This document shows, piece after piece, positions 62,127-64,000 of a stretch of DNA of 64,000 nt. The position numbers were made by a program, and so were the translations under genes. The DNA comes from Candidatus Microbacterium phytovorans (lineage in GTDB: Bacteria > Actinomycetota > Actinomycetes > Actinomycetales > Microbacteriaceae), in assembly GCA_029202445.1 (NCBI GenBank), contig CP119321.1, forward strand, positions 1,674,001 through 1,738,000. Direction: 5' to 3'. How positions within the stretch are numbered: position 1 is the first letter of the stretch; each line of letters begins with the position of its first letter. The notes beneath the pieces are model-generated. The model did not search any database, had not been told where the DNA came from, and worked only from the letters and a program-made list of their open reading frames with translations.

Positions 62127-64000
62127 TCAGCGGCGGCCGTTGCCGAACACACCGCGGATGACCGACGTGAGGATCGACTGGGTCGCCTTGGAGTTCAGCA
62201 CCTGCTCGAGCGGCGACGCCTCCTTCTTCCGCGTCGTACGGGTGCGCGTGCTGCCGCCGGTGGCTTTCATGATGCGGTCGTACTCGCGCTGACGCTCCTT
62301 CTCGGCTGCCGCGTCGGCCTTCGCGACGGCGGCCTGCTGCCGGGCGTACTCGGCATCCGCCTTCGCCTTCTCCGCCGCGGCGGTCTCGGCGGCGTCCTTC
62401 TCGGCGGCGGCGTTCATCTTGGCCGTCAGGATTTCCCGCGCCGACTCCCGGTCGATCGCCGTGCCGTACTTCGCCAGCAGGGGCGAGGCGTGCACGGCCC
62501 GCTCGATGTCGGGATCGGGCGTGGGCGACATCAGGCCCTGCGGTGCGCGCAACCGCGTCCAGGCGACAGGCGTCGGCGCACCCTTCTCGCTCATGACCGT
62601 GACGATCGCCTCGCCCGTGCCGAGCTCCTGCAGAGTGCGTTCGAGGTCGTAGCCGCTCTTCGGGTAGGTGCCCACAGTGGCGCGGAGGGCCTTGGCGTCG
62701 TCGGGCGTGAAGGCGCGCAAAGCGTGCTGCACACGGGAGCCCAACTGGGCGAGCACGTCGCCGGGGACGTCCTTCGGCGTCTGGGTCACGAAGAAGACGC
62801 CGACGCCTTTCGACCGGATCAGGCGGACGGTCTGCGTGATCGCCGCGAGGAAGTCCTTCGACGCGTCGCGGAAGAGCAGGTGCGCCTCGTCGAAGAAGAA
62901 GACGAGCTTGGGTTTGTCGGGGTCGCCGACCTCGGGGAGGATCTCGAACAGCTCGGCGAGCAAGTACATGAGGAACGTCGAGAAGAGCGCGGGCTTGTCG
63001 GCCACGCCGGGCACCTCGAGCAGGGAGAGCACTCCGCGCCCGTCGGGCGCCGTCCGCAGGAAGTCGGCGACGTCGAACTCGGGCTCGCCGAAGAAGACGT
63101 CGGCGCCGTCGTCGGCGAAGGTGATGAGTTCGCGCAGGATCACCCCGGCGGTCGCCGCCGACAGGCCGCCGAGGCCCTTCAGCTCCGCCTTGCCGTCGTC
63201 GCTCGTCAGATAGGTCAGCACGGCGCGCAGATCGGACAGGTCGACGAGGGCGAGGCCGTTCTCGTCGGCGTAGTGGAAGACGAGGCCGAGGCTCGACTCC
63301 TGCGTGGCGTTGAGCCCCAGCACCTTGCTGAGCAGCAGCGGGCCGAATCCCGAGACGGTCGCCCGCACCGGAACGCCCTTGCCGATGCCGCCGAGGGCGA
63401 AGTACTCCGTGACGGATGCCGTCGGCATCCAGTCCTGTCCGATCCCGCGGGTGCGCGCCAGCAGCTTGTCGCTCGGCTCCCCCGGCGTCGCGACACCGGA
63501 CAGGTCGCCCTTGATGTCGGCGGCGAACACCGGCACGCCCTTGGCGGCGAGTTGCTCCGCGAGTCCTTGCAGGGTGCGCGTCTTGCCCGTTCCGGTGGCG
63601 CCCGCGACGAGGCCGTGGCGGTTCATCATCCCGAGCGGGATGCGGATCTGTGCACTCGGGACGGGTTCGGCGTTCATGAGCGCGCCGAGGTCGAGCGTCT
63701 CGCCGTCGAACGTGTAGCCCTTCACGATGGCCGCGATCTCGTCGGCATCCAGCGGTCCGGTTGCCGCGGCCGGTGCCGGGGCGGCCTCGGGTGCCCGTGC
63801 CGGTGCCGCCTCGGATGCCGGTGCGACCTCGGGCGCCGGTGCCGCCTCGGACGCGGGGACCTCTTCGGGTACCGCCCCCGCCTCCGGCGCCGGTGCCGCC
63901 TCGGCTGCCGGCGTCGCGCCTCCCTGCGCGGCGGCGGCCTGCGCGGCGGCGAGCGCGGCCTTGGCCTGCGCGAGTTTCAGCGCCGCTTCGGCGGCCTCCG
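62127..64000 (-). CDS. HerA-like ATPase (DUF853), N-terminus outside the window
   Basis: The frame is open to the right edge, so this is the 3-prime 623 codons of a longer gene. Visible order: an Ala/Glu/Pro-rich coiled or disordered stretch, DADEIAAIVKGYTFDG, then the HerA-type core with Walker A GATGTGKT near visible residue 133, DIKGDLSG, a VFFFDEAHLLF Walker B segment and FFVTQTPKDVP as sensor. A long Lys/Glu/Ala coiled coil and a basic end follow. Such RecA-fold motors are linked to DNA translocation or repair; the role of this DUF853 branch is unclear. The internal GTG at 63725 is not a start. Confidence 0.92.
   Translation of the reverse strand, partial: EAAEAALKLAQAKAALAAAQAAAAQGGATPAAEAAPAPEAGAVPEEVPASEAAPAPEVAPASEAAPARAPEAAPAPAAATGPLDADEIAAIVKGYTFDGETLDLGALMNAEPVPSAQIRIPLGMMNRHGLVAGATGTGKTRTLQGLAEQLAAKGVPVFAADIKGDLSGVATPGEPSDKLLARTRGIGQDWMPTASVTEYFALGGIGKGVPVRATVSGFGPLLLSKVLGLNATQESSLGLVFHYADENGLALVDLSDLRAVLTYLTSDDGKAELKGLGGLSAATAGVILRELITFADDGADVFFGEPEFDVADFLRTAPDGRGVLSLLEVPGVADKPALFSTFLMYLLAELFEILPEVGDPDKPKLVFFFDEAHLLFRDASKDFLAAITQTVRLIRSKGVGVFFVTQTPKDVPGDVLAQLGSRVQHALRAFTPDDAKALRATVGTYPKSGYDLERTLQELGTGEAIVTVMSEKGAPTPVAWTRLRAPQGLMSPTPDPDIERAVHASPLLAKYGTAIDRESAREILTAKMNAAAEKDAAETAAAEKAKADAEYARQQAAVAKADAAAEKERQREYDRIMKATGGSTRTRTTRKKEASPLEQVLNSKATQSILTSVIRGVFGNGRR

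Noticed and set aside
63725..63727. Start of the HerA-like gene at the internal GTG
   Set aside because: The frame is open to the window edge with a native-looking Ala/Glu/Pro stretch and the conserved DADEIAAIVKGY sequence spans the GTG; the true start is outside.

Overview
This window is chromosomal DNA of a high-GC actinobacterium, most likely Microbacterium or a close relative in the Microbacteriaceae. The basis is the very high GC content, GC-rich third codon positions, many GTG starts, ATGA/GTGA gene overlaps, TANNNT -10 boxes placed 6-8 bases before start codons (leaderless genes), and the gene families present. No rRNA, tRNA, CRISPR array, insertion sequence or prophage was seen. The genus call is inference.

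Layout. 1-4.2 kb: a truncated membrane protein, a DUF222/HNH protein, an ATP-grasp ligase, an unknown protein and a NYN-domain nuclease. 4.3-8.1 kb: an MFS exporter, an ABC1/UbiB-like kinase and its PadR regulator, with a six-unit 22-bp repeat array between the first two. 8.2-11.8 kb: msrA, a membrane protein, an M18 aminopeptidase and an NAD(P)-binding protein. 11.9-18.3 kb: a tight operon (lacI-type regulator, ribokinase, nucleoside hydrolase, ECF transporter S, T, A, A) that looks like a complete ribonucleoside uptake and cleavage module. 18.4-26.7 kb: DUF427, then an operon with a ROK regulator, a sugar ABC importer, a GH15-like enzyme and a GH31 alpha-glycosidase, suited to importing and hydrolysing an alpha-glucoside inside the cell. 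26.7-31.1 kb: a YcaQ-like DNA-binding protein, a DUF4386 membrane protein divergent from a TetR regulator with twin operators, an HNH-like protein and a flavoprotein disulfide reductase. 31.2-34.5 kb: a glycine-betaine/choline-type ABC importer ending in a hairpin terminator.

34.5-42.9 kb: two dispersed-repeat clusters flank a flavin monooxygenase/MetY-like pair, a toroid-fold protein, a bifunctional nuclease, an acetyltransferase, a 49-residue small gene, a methyltransferase, an aldo/keto reductase and a second flavin monooxygenase. 42.9-50 kb: a four-gene MacB/FtsX-type ABC system in which one ATPase carries an AbrB-like C-terminal domain. 50.1-52.9 kb: a large wall-anchored protein with three lamin-tail domains. 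53.1-59.8 kb: a cysteine-containing HTH regulator followed by cydA, cydB, cydD and cydC, the complete cytochrome bd oxidase set. 59.8-64 kb: an acetyltransferase, a fused SDR-DUF2867 protein and a HerA-like ATPase that runs off the right edge.

No single unmistakably new system stands out. The least described pieces are the predicted nucleoside ECF operon, the Cys-rich regulator beside cydABDC with an inverted repeat over its promoter, the AbrB-tailed ABC ATPase, the 22-bp array embedded in a promoter, and a divergent promoter whose two -10 boxes overlap.
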